Positions 29,808 to 38,361 are shown, numbered from the stretch's first letter. The stretch: DNA of 64,000 nt from Rhodococcus zopfii NBRC 100606 = JCM 9919 (GCF_001895025.1 NZ_BCXI01000018.1:1-64000); one strand, 5' to 3'. Notes: generated by a model not told the origin, from the sequence alone. Made by a program: numbers and translations.

Positions 29808-29817
29808 GCTGGGGGCG

Positions 29818-30489
29818 ATGACCGAGCCGCATGCACCCATCACCGTGTTCATCGCCGACGATCAGGCGATGGTCCGCCAGGGCTTCGGCGCGCTGCTCGC
29901 CGCGCAACCCGACATCAGCGTCGTCGGGGACGCCCAGGACGGGAAGGTCGCGGTGCGCGAGGTCGCGCGGCTACGGCCCCACGTCGTGCTCATGGATGTA
30001 CGCATGCCCGAGATGAACGGACTCGACGCGGCCCGCCACATCCTCGCGGACCGGCGCGAGCCACGCTCGAAGGTCTTGATGCTCACCACATTCGATCTCG
30101 ACGACTACGTGTACGAGGCCCTCGGGATGGGCGCGAGCGGGTTCCTGCTCAAGGACGCGCCCGCGGACGAACTGGTGCGGGCCGTGCGGGTCGTCGCCGA
30201 AGGACAGGCGCTGCTGGCGCCGACGGTCACCCGCCGCCTCATTGCCGACGTGACCCGCCGCCGGACTCCGCGTCGCAGCACCGCACTCGACGTGCTGACC
30301 CCGCGGGAAACGGAAGTGCTCGAGTTGATCGCTCAGGGCCTGTCCAATCAGGAGATCGCAGAGCGGTTGTTCGTCGCCGAGCAGACGGTGAAGACACACG
30401 TCGGCAAGGTGCTCGGCAAGCTGCATCTGCGGGACCGGGCGCAGGCAGTTGTGGTGGCCTACGAGTCGGGGCTGGTAGTGCCCGGGTGA
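29818..30489 (+). CDS. LuxR/NarL-family response regulator
   Basis: A 223-aa response regulator. The receiver domain (about 8-125) has the acidic pocket DDQ and phospho-acceptor Asp60 in VLMDVRMPEMNGL, the signalling Thr in LTTFDLDDYV and Lys in LLKDAP. The C-terminal LuxR HTH (about 158-215) contains LTPRETEVLELIAQGLSNQEIAERLFVAEQTVKTHVGKVLGKL. ATG 29818 lies 7 nt after TAGGCT (29805-29810), a box that overlaps the kinase stop codon, so the regulator may also be transcribed on its own. Cognate of the preceding kinase; targets unknown, the divergent PLA2 promoter being a candidate. Confidence 0.93.
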   Translation: MTEPHAPITVFIADDQAMVRQGFGALLAAQPDISVVGDAQDGKVAVREVARLRPHVVLMDVRMPEMNGLDAARHILADRREPRSKVLMLTTFDLDDYVYEALGMGASGFLLKDAPADELVRAVRVVAEGQALLAPTVTRRLIADVTRRRTPRRSTALDVLTPRETEVLELIAQGLSNQEIAERLFVAEQTVKTHVGKVLGKLHLRDRAQAVVVAYESGLVVPG

Positions 30490-30492
30490 TGC

Positions 30493-31338
30493 TCAGACCG
30501 TTTCGGTCTCTCGTGCGGGTGCGATCTCGACTGCAGCCCGCTTCGGCCGGGCGCGGACGTGGGTCGTGTAGATGGCGAGGCCGACGAACACCAGACCGCC
30601 GACGAGATTGCCGAGGACCGTGGGGATCTCGTTCCACACGAGGTAGTCGGCGATGGTGAAGTCGGCGCCGAGCAGCAGACCGGAGGGGAACAGGAACATG
30701 TTGACCACCGAGTGCTCGAAACCCATGTAGAAGAACAGCATGATCGGCATCCACATGCCCAGCACCTTGCCGGTCACATGCTTCGACATCATCGCCGCGA
30801 CCACGCCGGTCGAGACCATCCAGTTGCACAGCACGCCGCGCAGGAACAGTGTCGCCATGCCGGCGGCACCGTGTTCGGCGTAGCCGAGGGTCCGTCCCTC
30901 ACCGATGTGCATGAGTTTCTCGGCGACGTCGTTGGGTGGGATGGAGTACCCGTAGGTGAGGACGAACGTGATGATGACGGCGACGGTGAATGCACCCGCG
31001 AAGTTGCCGACGAACACCAGTCCCCAGTTGCGCAGAACGGCGCCGATGGTCACGCCCGGTCGGCGGTCCAGGTAGGCGATCGGCGCGAGCGTGAACACCC
31101 CGGTGAGCAGGTCGAAGCCGAGCAGATAGAGCAGGCAGAAACCCACCGGGAACAGGGCTGCTCCGAGCAGGGCGTTGCCGGTCTGGACGGTCACGGTCAC
31201 CGCGAACGCCGCTGCGAGCGTGAGCAGCGCACCACCCATGAACGCGCGGATCAGGGTGTCACGGGTGGACGTGAGGACTTTGCTATGGCCGGCGTCGACC
31301 ATTGCACGGGCCAGTTCGGCCGGCGGGACATAGGACAC
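30493..31338 (-). CDS. Formate/nitrite transporter (FNT) family channel
   Basis: A 281-aa FNT protein with six membrane helices. Hallmarks include the helix 2-3 loop LLYLLGFDLLTGVF, the NFAGAF region, FLRGVLCNWMVSTGVV and the pore-histidine region GFEHSVVNMF. The family forms pentameric channels for formate, nitrite, hydrosulfide or related small monovalent anions. GTG 31338 has a perfect AGGAGG 5 nt upstream and fixes the start. No nitrite reductase, formate dehydrogenase or sulfite reductase gene is adjacent, so the permeant anion cannot be deduced. Convergent with the response regulator, with only 3 bp between the stops. Confidence 0.88.
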   Translation of the reverse strand: MSYVPPAELARAMVDAGHSKVLTSTRDTLIRAFMGGALLTLAAAFAVTVTVQTGNALLGAALFPVGFCLLYLLGFDLLTGVFTLAPIAYLDRRPGVTIGAVLRNWGLVFVGNFAGAFTVAVIITFVLTYGYSIPPNDVAEKLMHIGEGRTLGYAEHGAAGMATLFLRGVLCNWMVSTGVVAAMMSKHVTGKVLGMWMPIMLFFYMGFEHSVVNMFLFPSGLLLGADFTIADYLVWNEIPTVLGNLVGGLVFVGLAIYTTHVRARPKRAAVEIAPARETETV

Positions 31339-31547
31339 GGCAACCTCCTGTGGGATCGGAGAAAGTGTCCTGGGCCGCGGTGACCGGTGTGTTGCCTCGT
31401 CGTTAGTCCGCGTTGCGTTCCGCTCAGCACAGCCGCAGTCGGGATGTGAGACTTCGCAGCGGGCGAGGTTGCCGATCGAGATGACGCTCACGCCGGTTGC
31501 GGGCAGGATGACAGGTGCGACACGGATGCTCTGCAGCGGAGGTGTAC

Positions 31548-32579
31548 ATGACGAAGGTCGGGATACTCACCAGCGGCGGCGACTGCCCCGGACTCAACGC
31601 GGTGATCCGCGGCGCGGTTCTGAAGGGCGAGACCGTGCACGGCCAGGAGTTCGTCGGATTCCTCGACGGCTGGCGCGGTCTGGTCGAGGGCGACGCGGTG
31701 CCGCTCGATCGCAGTTCGGTGCGGGGTCTGTCGAACCAGGGCGGCACGATCCTCGGCACGAGCCGGTTCGGGCCGTATCAGACACCGGAGGGCGGGGCGC
31801 AGAACATCGCCCGCACCCTCGACAAGCTCGGGGTCGACGCGGTGATCGCGATCGGCGGGGAAGGGACGGCCGCAGCGTCGAAACGGCTGTTCGAAGAGGG
31901 AATCCGAATCGTCGGGGTCCCCAAGACGATCGACAACGACCTCGGCCGCACCGACTACTGTTTCGGTTTCGACACGGCCGTGGAGATCGCGACCGTCGCC
32001 ATCGACCGGTTGCGTACCACCGGCAACTCGCACAAACGTTGCATGGTGCTCGAGGTGATGGGGCGGCACGCCGGCTGGATCGCCTTGCACTCGGGGACCG
32101 CGGGCGGCGCGCACGCCATCCTCATTCCCGAGCAACCGGAGAGCATCGACCAGATCTGCGCGTGGGCGATGAGTGTGCGCGACCGGGGTCGCGCCCCGAT
32201 GGTCGTCGTCGCCGAGGGCTTCACACTGCCGGACATGACCGAGGCGCACTCGCACAAGGGGCTCGACGGATTCGACCGTCCGCGGCTCGGCGGTATCGCC
32301 GAGATCCTGGCCCCGATAATCGAGGAACGCACCGGCATCGAGACCCGCGCGACCGTGCTCGGGCACATCCAGCGCGGGGGAGTGCCCACCGCGTTCGACC
32401 GTGTTCTCGCGACCCGGCTCGGAATGGCCGTCACCGATCTCGTCGCCGACGAGGACTGGGGACACATGGTGGCGTTGCACGGAACCCGCATTGCCCGAGT
32501 GGGGTTCGACGAGGCGCTCGCGCACCACAAGCTGGTGCCGCAGGAGCGATACCAGGAGATGCGGGTTCTGTTCGGCTGA
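31548..32579 (+). CDS. pfkA: 6-phosphofructokinase (mixed-type PFK-A)
   Basis: A 343-aa phosphofructokinase. N-terminal GILTSGGDCPGLNAVIRG, catalytic base Asp129 in PKTIDNDLG, GEG of the donor site at residues 104-106 in IGGEGT, and the substrate residues MGRHAGW and HIQRGG are all present. The donor-specificity pair is Gly at the position of E. coli Gly104 and Lys126 at the position of Gly124, the combination reported for atypical actinobacterial enzymes including the PPi-dependent PFK of Amycolatopsis methanolica. The phosphoryl donor (ATP or PPi) is therefore uncertain. ATG 31548 follows GGAGG. Precedes gatB, as in mycobacteria. Confidence 0.93.
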   Translation: MTKVGILTSGGDCPGLNAVIRGAVLKGETVHGQEFVGFLDGWRGLVEGDAVPLDRSSVRGLSNQGGTILGTSRFGPYQTPEGGAQNIARTLDKLGVDAVIAIGGEGTAAASKRLFEEGIRIVGVPKTIDNDLGRTDYCFGFDTAVEIATVAIDRLRTTGNSHKRCMVLEVMGRHAGWIALHSGTAGGAHAILIPEQPESIDQICAWAMSVRDRGRAPMVVVAEGFTLPDMTEAHSHKGLDGFDRPRLGGIAEILAPIIEERTGIETRATVLGHIQRGGVPTAFDRVLATRLGMAVTDLVADEDWGHMVALHGTRIARVGFDEALAHHKLVPQERYQEMRVLFG

Positions 32580-32622
32580 GTGGTGGTGAGGGCGTCGGGG
32601 CCCGCCGTCTAAAATCGAGCCC

Positions 32623-34131
32623 ATGACTGCCGCCATGTCCGATGATCTGCTCGCCTACGACGACGTGCTCGCGAAGTTCGAGCCTGTGATGGGCATGGAG
32701 GTGCACGTCGAACTGCACACCGCCACCAAGATGTTCTGCGGCTGCCCGACCACCTTCGGTGCCGAGCCCAATACGCAGGTGTGTCCGGTGTGCCTGGGTA
32801 TGCCCGGATCGCTGCCCGTCGTCAATCAGGCTGCGGTCGAATCCGCGATCCGCATCGGCCTGGCTTTGAACTGCTCGATCACCCCGTGGGGCCGGTTCGC
32901 GCGCAAGAACTACTTCTACCCGGATCAGCCGAAGAACTACCAGATTTCGCAGTACGACGAGCCGATCGCGACGAACGGCTACCTCGACGTCGTGCTGGAC
33001 GACGGCACTACGTGGCGCGTCGAGATCGAACGTGCTCACATGGAGGAGGACACCGGCAAGTCGCTGCACGTCGGCGGCGCCACCGGACGTATCCACGGTG
33101 CGAGCCACTCGCTGCTGGACTACAACCGGGCCGGTGTTCCCCTCGTCGAGATCGTCACCAAGCCCATCGTCGGTGCCGGTGAGCGCGCCCCCGAGGTCGC
33201 CCGCGCCTACGTCACCGCGCTGCGGGACCTGCTGAAGTCCCTCGACGTGTCCGACGTGCGCATGGACCAGGGGTCGATGCGCTGCGACGCCAACCTCTCG
33301 CTCAACCCGATCGGCGCGAGCGAGTTCGGCACGCGCACCGAGACCAAGAACGTGAACTCGCTCAAGTCCGTCGAGGTCGCCGTCCGCTACGAGATGCGCC
33401 GCCAGGCCGCGGTCCTCGTCGCCGGAGGTGAAGTGATCCAGGAGACCCGCCACTTCCAGGAAGGTGACGGCAGCACCTCGCCCGGTCGCCGCAAGGAAAC
33501 CGCCGAGGACTACCGCTACTTCCCGGAGCCGGACCTCGAGCCGGTCGCGCCGAGCGCCGAGTGGATCGAGGAACTGCGCGGCACCCTGCCGGAGCTGCCG
33601 TGGCTGCGTCGCGCCCGCATCCAGAAGGAATGGGGTGTCTCGGACGAGGAGATGCGCGACCTCGTCAACGCCGGTGCTCTCGACCTGGTGATCGCGACGA
33701 CCGAGGCCGGTGCGCCCGCGTCGGAGGCGCGTTCCTGGTGGGTCGCGTACCTGACGCAGCAGGCCAACACGCGCGAGGTCGAGCTCGCTGACCTGCCGAT
33801 CACGCCGGAGCAGGTCGCGAAGGTCATCGCGCTGGTCGCCGACGGCAAGCTCACGAACAAGCTGGCCCGGCAGGTCGTCGACGGGGTCCTCGCCGGTGAG
33901 GGCGAACCCGAGCAGGTCGTCGCCGCTCGCGGTCTCGAGGTCGTGCGCGACGACTCGGCGCTGCAGGCCGCCGTGGACGCGGCGCTTGCCGCGAATCCGG
34001 ACATCGCCGACAAGATCCGCTCCGGCAAGGTCCAGGCGGCCGGCAAGATCGTCGGCGACGTCATGAAGGCCACGCGCGGCCAGGCCGACCCGGCGCGGGT
34101 CAAGGAACTCGTGATCGCCGCGTGCAGTTGA
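32623..34131 (+). CDS. gatB: Aspartyl/glutamyl-tRNA(Asn/Gln) amidotransferase subunit B
   Basis: A 502-aa GatB: tRNA-binding kinase-like subunit that activates the mischarged Glu or Asp. GMEVHVEL start, zinc-type cysteine cluster ([19 protein letters not shown]), [21 protein letters not shown], [17 protein letters not shown] segment ([13 protein letters not shown]) and a C-terminal YqeY domain ([36 protein letters not shown]) are intact. ATG 32623 is exactly 7 nt after TAAAAT (32610-32615), predicting a leaderless mRNA independent of pfkA. Works with the gatCA products encoded 7 kb upstream. Confidence 0.96.
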   Translation: MTAAMSDDLLAYDDVLAKFEPVMGMEVHVELHTATKMFCGCPTTFGAEPNTQVCPVCLGMPGSLPVVNQAAVESAIRIGLALNCSITPWGRFARKNYFYPDQPKNYQISQYDEPIATNGYLDVVLDDGTTWRVEIERAHMEEDTGKSLHVGGATGRIHGASHSLLDYNRAGVPLVEIVTKPIVGAGERAPEVARAYVTALRDLLKSLDVSDVRMDQGSMRCDANLSLNPIGASEFGTRTETKNVNSLKSVEVAVRYEMRRQAAVLVAGGEVIQETRHFQEGDGSTSPGRRKETAEDYRYFPEPDLEPVAPSAEWIEELRGTLPELPWLRRARIQKEWGVSDEEMRDLVNAGALDLVIATTEAGAPASEARSWWVAYLTQQANTREVELADLPITPEQVAKVIALVADGKLTNKLARQVVDGVLAGEGEPEQVVAARGLEVVRDDSALQAAVDAALAANPDIADKIRSGKVQAAGKIVGDVMKATRGQADPARVKELVIAACS

Positions 34132-34135
34132 TCTT

Positions 34136-34156
34136 GAGCCGCTAACGTAGCGGTTC
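34136..34156 (+). promoter_or_regulatory. Inverted repeat over the antiporter -10 region
   Basis: 9-nt arms (34136-34144 and 34148-34156, one G-U mismatch) flank acg, and the TAACGT -10 box (34143-34148) sits in the middle, 8 nt before ATG 34157. It could be an operator covering the promoter or a weak hairpin ending gatB. No evidence separates these. Confidence 0.4.
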
Positions 34157-35362
34157 ATGGACGCCGCAGTCGCCACTTCCCTGTTCTGGATCGTCGTGGC
34201 GGCCGTGGTCGCGCCACTCATCGCGGGAGCCGTGCCGCGCCGGCTGGTACCGGAAGTGGTGCTGTTGCTGGTCGCCGGGATCGTCATCGGGCCCAACGCG
34301 CTCGGCTTCGCCGAGGTCGACGGCGGGATCGACATGCTCCGCGAACTCGGCCTCGGCCTGTTGTTCCTGCTCGCCGGCTACGAGATCGACCCCGCTGAGC
34401 TGCGCGGTCGCGGTGGTCGTCGCGCACTGATCACGTGGTGCGTGTGCATGGCGCTGGCGCTGGTGACCGTCGCGGCACTCGGCGCGGCCGGTCTCGTGCG
34501 GGCCGAGATCGCCGTGGCGATTGCGTTGACGTCGACCGCCCTGGGCACTCTGTTGCCGATCCTCGCGGATCGCGGGCTCGTCGACACTCCGCTGGGGCGG
34601 TCGGTGCTCAACCACGGTGCCGTCGGCGAACTGCTGCCGGTGATCGCGATGGCGACGCTGCTGGGGGCACGCGGTGCGCTCGGATCCCTGCTGGTGCTGG
34701 CGGCGTTCGCGGTGGTTGCCGTGATCGTGGCGCTGCTGCCCCCACGGATCCTGCGGGAAGGATCCCAGTTCCTGGCGTTCGTACGCCGAACCTCGATGAC
34801 CACCGCCCAGACGTCGGTCCGGTTGACGATGTTGCTGCTCGTCGGCCTCATCACCCTCGCGGTCGTGTTCGACCTCGATGTGATCCTCGGCGCGTTCGCG
34901 GCGGGATTCATCCTGCGTCGGGCGATTCCGACCGGCGACGCCCTGCTCGAGACGAAACTCGACGGACTTGCCTACGGGTTCCTCATTCCGATCTTCTTCG
35001 TCACATCCGGAATGGCCATCGACGTTCGCGCGGTCGTCGGCGCGCCCGGGGTGCTCGGGGCGTTCCTCGTGCTGCTGATCCTTGTTCGGGGCGTGCCGGT
35101 GTTCGTGTCCACCCGGCTGGACCGTGGCGCGGGTTTCGACACCTCCGAACAGTTGCAGATCGCGTTGTACTCGACAACGGGGCTGCCTCTCATCGTGGCC
35201 GTCACGGGGGTCGCAGTCGCGGCGGGGGAGATGACGAATGCCACTGCCTCGATCCTCGTCGCGGCGGGCGCGATCACGGTGCTGATCCTGCCGATGGTTG
35301 CAGGCCTGCTGAGGCAATCCGATCGAACGCAGCCGGTGAGTCCGGCCGACGCGGGTCGTTGA
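34157..35362 (+). CDS. CPA2-type cation:proton antiporter membrane protein
   Basis: A 401-aa integral membrane protein with 11-12 hydrophobic segments and the Na+/H+ exchanger fold of the KefB/CPA2 family. Signatures are LVAGIVIGPNALGF, ELGLGLLFLLAGYEIDP, TSTALGTLLPIL in helix 5, GAFAAGFILRR and the final helices around TGLPLIVAVTGVAVAAG. No TrkA-N or other cytoplasmic nucleotide-binding domain is attached, so it is a bare transporter core. Transported ion (Na+ or K+) unknown. Leaderless start predicted at ATG 34157. It lies between gatB and a decayed region, so may be accessory. Confidence 0.85.
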   Translation: MDAAVATSLFWIVVAAVVAPLIAGAVPRRLVPEVVLLLVAGIVIGPNALGFAEVDGGIDMLRELGLGLLFLLAGYEIDPAELRGRGGRRALITWCVCMALALVTVAALGAAGLVRAEIAVAIALTSTALGTLLPILADRGLVDTPLGRSVLNHGAVGELLPVIAMATLLGARGALGSLLVLAAFAVVAVIVALLPPRILREGSQFLAFVRRTSMTTAQTSVRLTMLLLVGLITLAVVFDLDVILGAFAAGFILRRAIPTGDALLETKLDGLAYGFLIPIFFVTSGMAIDVRAVVGAPGVLGAFLVLLILVRGVPVFVSTRLDRGAGFDTSEQLQIALYSTTGLPLIVAVTGVAVAAGEMTNATASILVAAGAITVLILPMVAGLLRQSDRTQPVSPADAGR

Positions 35363-35404
35363 GCTCTCGGCATTTCGGTCAGACCCTCCCGCTATGGTTC
35401 GAAC

Positions 35405-36461
35405 ATGCTTTCGAACAGTGCTGGTGGAGAGATCCTCGAGGTGCGGCTGACCGCCCTCGACGCGATCGTCGACGGCCTGCTCGACGACGACATGACCGGG
35501 TTCTCCCGCGACGACCTGGTCGAGTTCTCCCAGCAGCGCTTCGAAACCGTCCTGCGCAAGGCCACCGCGGTCGGGCACCGGGCGGTCGTCGAGGCGGTCG
35601 AACGACGGGTTCCCGAAGATCCCGGGTGCCGCTCGATCAACGACTTCCTCATCGGCACCCTGCGGATCTCCGCCGCCGACGCTGCCTGCTCGGTCACCCC
35701 CCGAGGAGGTCGCCAAGATCGGCGCGCATCTGCTCGCGTATCTGAACCCGGACGGGGACGCCCCCGACGAGAAGGAAAGCCGCCGCCGCGGCCTGCGGAT
35801 CGGCAAACAGGGTGTCGACCTCATGACCCCGATCTCCGGGCTCCTCGATCCGGAAACCCGCGCACTGCTCGAACCGGTGCTGGCGAAACTGGCCCGGCCG
35901 GGCATGAACAACCCGGACGACCCGGACTCACCGCTCGAGGATGTCGAATCCGAGTCCCTGGACCGGGACGCGTTGGCGAAGGCTGCGGCCCGCGACACCC
36001 GCACCGCTGCGCCTCGGACGTGCGAGACGCCTCGCCTCGGCCGATCAGCGGCTGGCGTTGATCGTCGCCTCGCATGGCTGCACCCGGCCCGGCCGTGATG
36101 CACCGGCGACGTTGACCGCGGTGCATCACATCACCGAGTGGAAGGCCGACGGTCCCACCGACATCAGCAACGAGGACCTGGCCTGCGACGCCTGCCACGC
36201 GCTGGTGCACGAGGGACCCGGCGGCTGGCAAACGAGAGTCGCACCAACAGAGTCGGAGTATCCGGGCCGCACCGACTGAATCCCGCCCCGCACATCGACC
36301 CGGACCGGACACCGCGGGTCAACCACCGGCACCATCTCGGGGATCTGCTGGCCGCGGCATTGGCGCACTACCGTGCCCGCCGGGACACCGAGCTGCGCGA
36401 ACACCGGCGACGGTGGCTGCGGGAACCGGCCGGGGATACGAACAACGGCGAGGTTCCGTAG
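35405..36461 (+). pseudogene. Degraded DUF222/HNH endonuclease (13E12-repeat family) pseudogene
   Basis: Fragments of one DUF222-HNH protein appear in order but in different frames. They are MLSNSAGGEILEVRLTALDAI to LRISAADAACSVT (frame 1, to about 35700); EEVAKIGAHLLAYLNPDGDAPDEKE to MTPISGLLDPETRALLEPVLAKLARPGMNNPDD (frame shift near 35697); LRLGRARRLASADQRLALIVASHGCTRPGRDAP to HHITEWKADGPTDISNEDLACDACHALVHEG (another shift near 36015 with deletion of the middle); then a stop at 36277 and HIDPDRTPRVNHRHHLGDLLAAALA in yet another frame. The HNH region has also lost the Cys normally following TRPG (Arg here). At least three frame breaks, an internal deletion and a nonsense codon make function very unlikely. 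A TATGGT box 6 nt before ATG 35405 survives. Confidence 0.85.
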
Positions 36462-36593
36462 TTGCATGCGGGGAAAGCACTCGCGGCCGTCGGGGACGGA
36501 AGGCCGGATGAGGTCCTCGAACTCGAGGAGGAGAACCACCGTGCCGCGATCGCGGAGAGGTTCACCGCAGTCGGCGCCGACGTCCTCCCGTGA
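36462..36593 (+). pseudogene. Orphan C-terminal coding fragment (43 codons)
   Basis: An open stretch in frame after the pseudogene stop reads LHAGKALAAVGDGRPDEV, then EENHRAAIAERFTAVGADVLP, then TGA. Composition (helical, Ala/Glu-rich, strong third-position GC) looks like the genuine C-terminus of a lost protein, but there is no ATG/GTG or ribosome site. I read it as the 3' remnant of a gene truncated by rearrangement. Family not recognised. Confidence 0.4.
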
Positions 36594-36633
36594 TGGCACA
36601 GTAGCTGCGACGAAGGGGAAGTAAGGGGACGAA

Positions 36634-37110
36634 ATGGTCTTGCCGCTCATCCCGGTGGCGCTCATCGCTGCCGGTGCTCTGACAGGTGGTAGGGGAGTTG
36701 CACTGGGCGGCAGGGGCGTCTGGGATTTGAAGAAGGCCGATGGCCGGATCGAGTCGGCGCGCAGTCGCTACGAAAAGCGGTACGAGGAAACCGAATCGTG
36801 TGTCGCCGCGACGAACGAGCGCATAGCCGAGTTGGGTGCCCAGCAGAAGCATGCGATCGAGACCGTGGTGGTCCGGTTCGTCGAGTTCCTCCGGACAATC
36901 GAGCAGCAGGTCAGGGGATCGCAGCGGGTGCTCGCCGACGGTGTCGAAAGCGACCAGGCGCGGGTGGCAGGCGGCGAGAACCTGTCCATCGACCCGGTGG
37001 CGTGGCTGGGTGGGGTGATCGGGTCGGCGGTCTCGGACGGATGCGGGCGGCGCTCGACGACCCGGATCACGTCTTGGCGTTCTGAACCCTGGATGCTCGG
37101 GTCTTGGTGA
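36634..37110 (+). CDS. Hypothetical membrane-associated coiled-coil protein, probably C-terminally truncated
   Basis: 158 aa, not assigned to a family. ATG 36634 has a strong AGGGGA site. Residues 1-28 form a Gly-rich hydrophobic helix (LPLIPVALIAAGALTGGRGVALGGRG). Residues 30-110 are a charged helix with heptad character (KKADGRIESARSRYEKRYEETESCVAATNERIAELGAQQKHAIETVVVRFVEFLRTIEQQV). After GGVIGSAVS near residue 132 the sequence becomes Arg/Trp-rich and unlike a folded domain, as expected after a frameshift or fusion to non-coding DNA. It sits next to other gene remains. May be a non-functional 5' fragment of a longer protein. Confidence 0.5.
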   Translation: MVLPLIPVALIAAGALTGGRGVALGGRGVWDLKKADGRIESARSRYEKRYEETESCVAATNERIAELGAQQKHAIETVVVRFVEFLRTIEQQVRGSQRVLADGVESDQARVAGGENLSIDPVAWLGGVIGSAVSDGCGRRSTTRITSWRSEPWMLGSW

Positions 37111-37209
37111 CGTGTGGCTATGGGCGGCCGAGACGTCGCCGATGCGCTTCCCGTCGCGACGTCAGGGAGCCTCGAGCAGTCTGCTCGCAGTACCCCCGGT
37201 CGCCCGGCG

Positions 37210-38361
37210 TCAGTCGAATCCGCCGCCGCCCGCAGGGAACTGGATGCGCACGACGCGGTCGTCGTTCGGTCCCGGCTCGCCACCGTCCTTGTTGACGGTC
37301 GAGACCCACAGCAATCCGTCGGCACCCGCCGACGCGCCACCCAGGCGCCCGTACCGATCCTGCACCGCGAGCACCGGGGCCGCGGTGACCGCGCCGGTAC
37401 CCGGGTCGGTGGCGATCACCGACACGGCTTTGCCGGCGGTGAGCGAGATCGCCACCGCATCGGGGCCGGCGGCGCATCCGGCGAGACCGGGGCGGTCCGG
37501 CCACGTCCACACCGGCGCGGCAGCAACGGACCCGTCCGACCCGACCCGCTGCAACCGGTCCTCGAGCGGGGTGCGGTCGGTGACCCACAGATTGCCGATC
37601 GGGTCGCGGCACACGTCGCCGGCGGTTCCGATGCCCGACAGCACCACCGTCGGGGCGGGGGCCGGGCCACCCGGAGCGGGCAACGGCACCCGGAGCAACT
37701 TCCCCGCCCATGACGCGGGACTCATTGCCGCAGAGGGATTTCCGGTGTCGCCGGTGAGGACGGCAAGATCGGTCGGGGAGACGAACTCGAGGGCACCTGC
37801 GTTGCCGTTCGCGCCCCGCGGGATGCCGGTGAACACATCCTTGGGGACATCGCCGGCGGCGATGCGCACCACCCGGTTGTCGGCAGGTGTCGTGATGTAC
37901 GCGTACAGCAGACGGTCCTCGCCGTAGGTGGGGGACAGCGCCAGGTCGAGCAGGCCCCCGTCGCCCGAGCCGTCCACCGGGATCGTCGCGATCTCCACCG
38001 GCTTCGCGCCGGGTGCGACCTGCAGGATCCGCCCCGTGCGGCGCTCGGCCACGAACGCGGAACTGCCGTCCGGCACGGTGACGAGCCCACCGGTGGTGTC
38101 GAGGCACGTGGCGACGACCGCCGGATCCGGGTCCACACACGGACCGGGAGGGACCGGCGGGACGGACGGGGTCGTCGACGAGGACGGTGACTGTTCGAGC
38201 GGGCCGATGTCGGCGCCACCGTCGAACGACGGTTCCGGAGTGAACGGTGTCGAGGCCGCATCGTCGAACCGGGCGCACGAGGTGACCGTGGCGAACAGGC
38301 CGAGCGCCAGTACCAATGCCGGCAGTCGCCGCGAACCCCTCAACCGCGCACCCCTCGTCAT
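37210..38361 (-). CDS. lppZ: LppZ-like lipoprotein (glucose/sorbosone dehydrogenase-type beta-propeller)
   Basis: A 383-aa predicted lipoprotein: signal peptide LPALVLALGLFATVTSC (Cys29 as lipid acceptor), a Ser/Pro-rich linker to about residue 72 (SPSSSTTPSVPPVPPGP), then a six-bladed GSDH-type propeller with GGLLDLALSPTYGEDRLLYAYIT, GNAGALEF, GKLLRVPL and DVCRDPIGNLWVTDRT repeats. Cysteines (CVDPDP..VATCLD; DVCRDP; AGCAAG) suggest disulfides. LppZ (Rv3006) has the same position relative to the DoxX gene. No dehydrogenase activity is shown for it. ATG 38361 is 7 nt after TAACGT on the minus strand (38374-38369), so leaderless. Confidence 0.83.
   Translation of the reverse strand: MTRGARLRGSRRLPALVLALGLFATVTSCARFDDAASTPFTPEPSFDGGADIGPLEQSPSSSTTPSVPPVPPGPCVDPDPAVVATCLDTTGGLVTVPDGSSAFVAERRTGRILQVAPGAKPVEIATIPVDGSGDGGLLDLALSPTYGEDRLLYAYITTPADNRVVRIAAGDVPKDVFTGIPRGANGNAGALEFVSPTDLAVLTGDTGNPSAAMSPASWAGKLLRVPLPAPGGPAPAPTVVLSGIGTAGDVCRDPIGNLWVTDRTPLEDRLQRVGSDGSVAAAPVWTWPDRPGLAGCAAGPDAVAISLTAGKAVSVIATDPGTGAVTAAPVLAVQDRYGRLGGASAGADGLLWVSTVNKDGGEPGPNDDRVVRIQFPAGGGGFD

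Noticed and set aside
30493-31338. Assignment as nitrite transporter NirC or formate channel FocA
   Set aside because: FNT family is clear, but no metabolic neighbour supports a specific anion.
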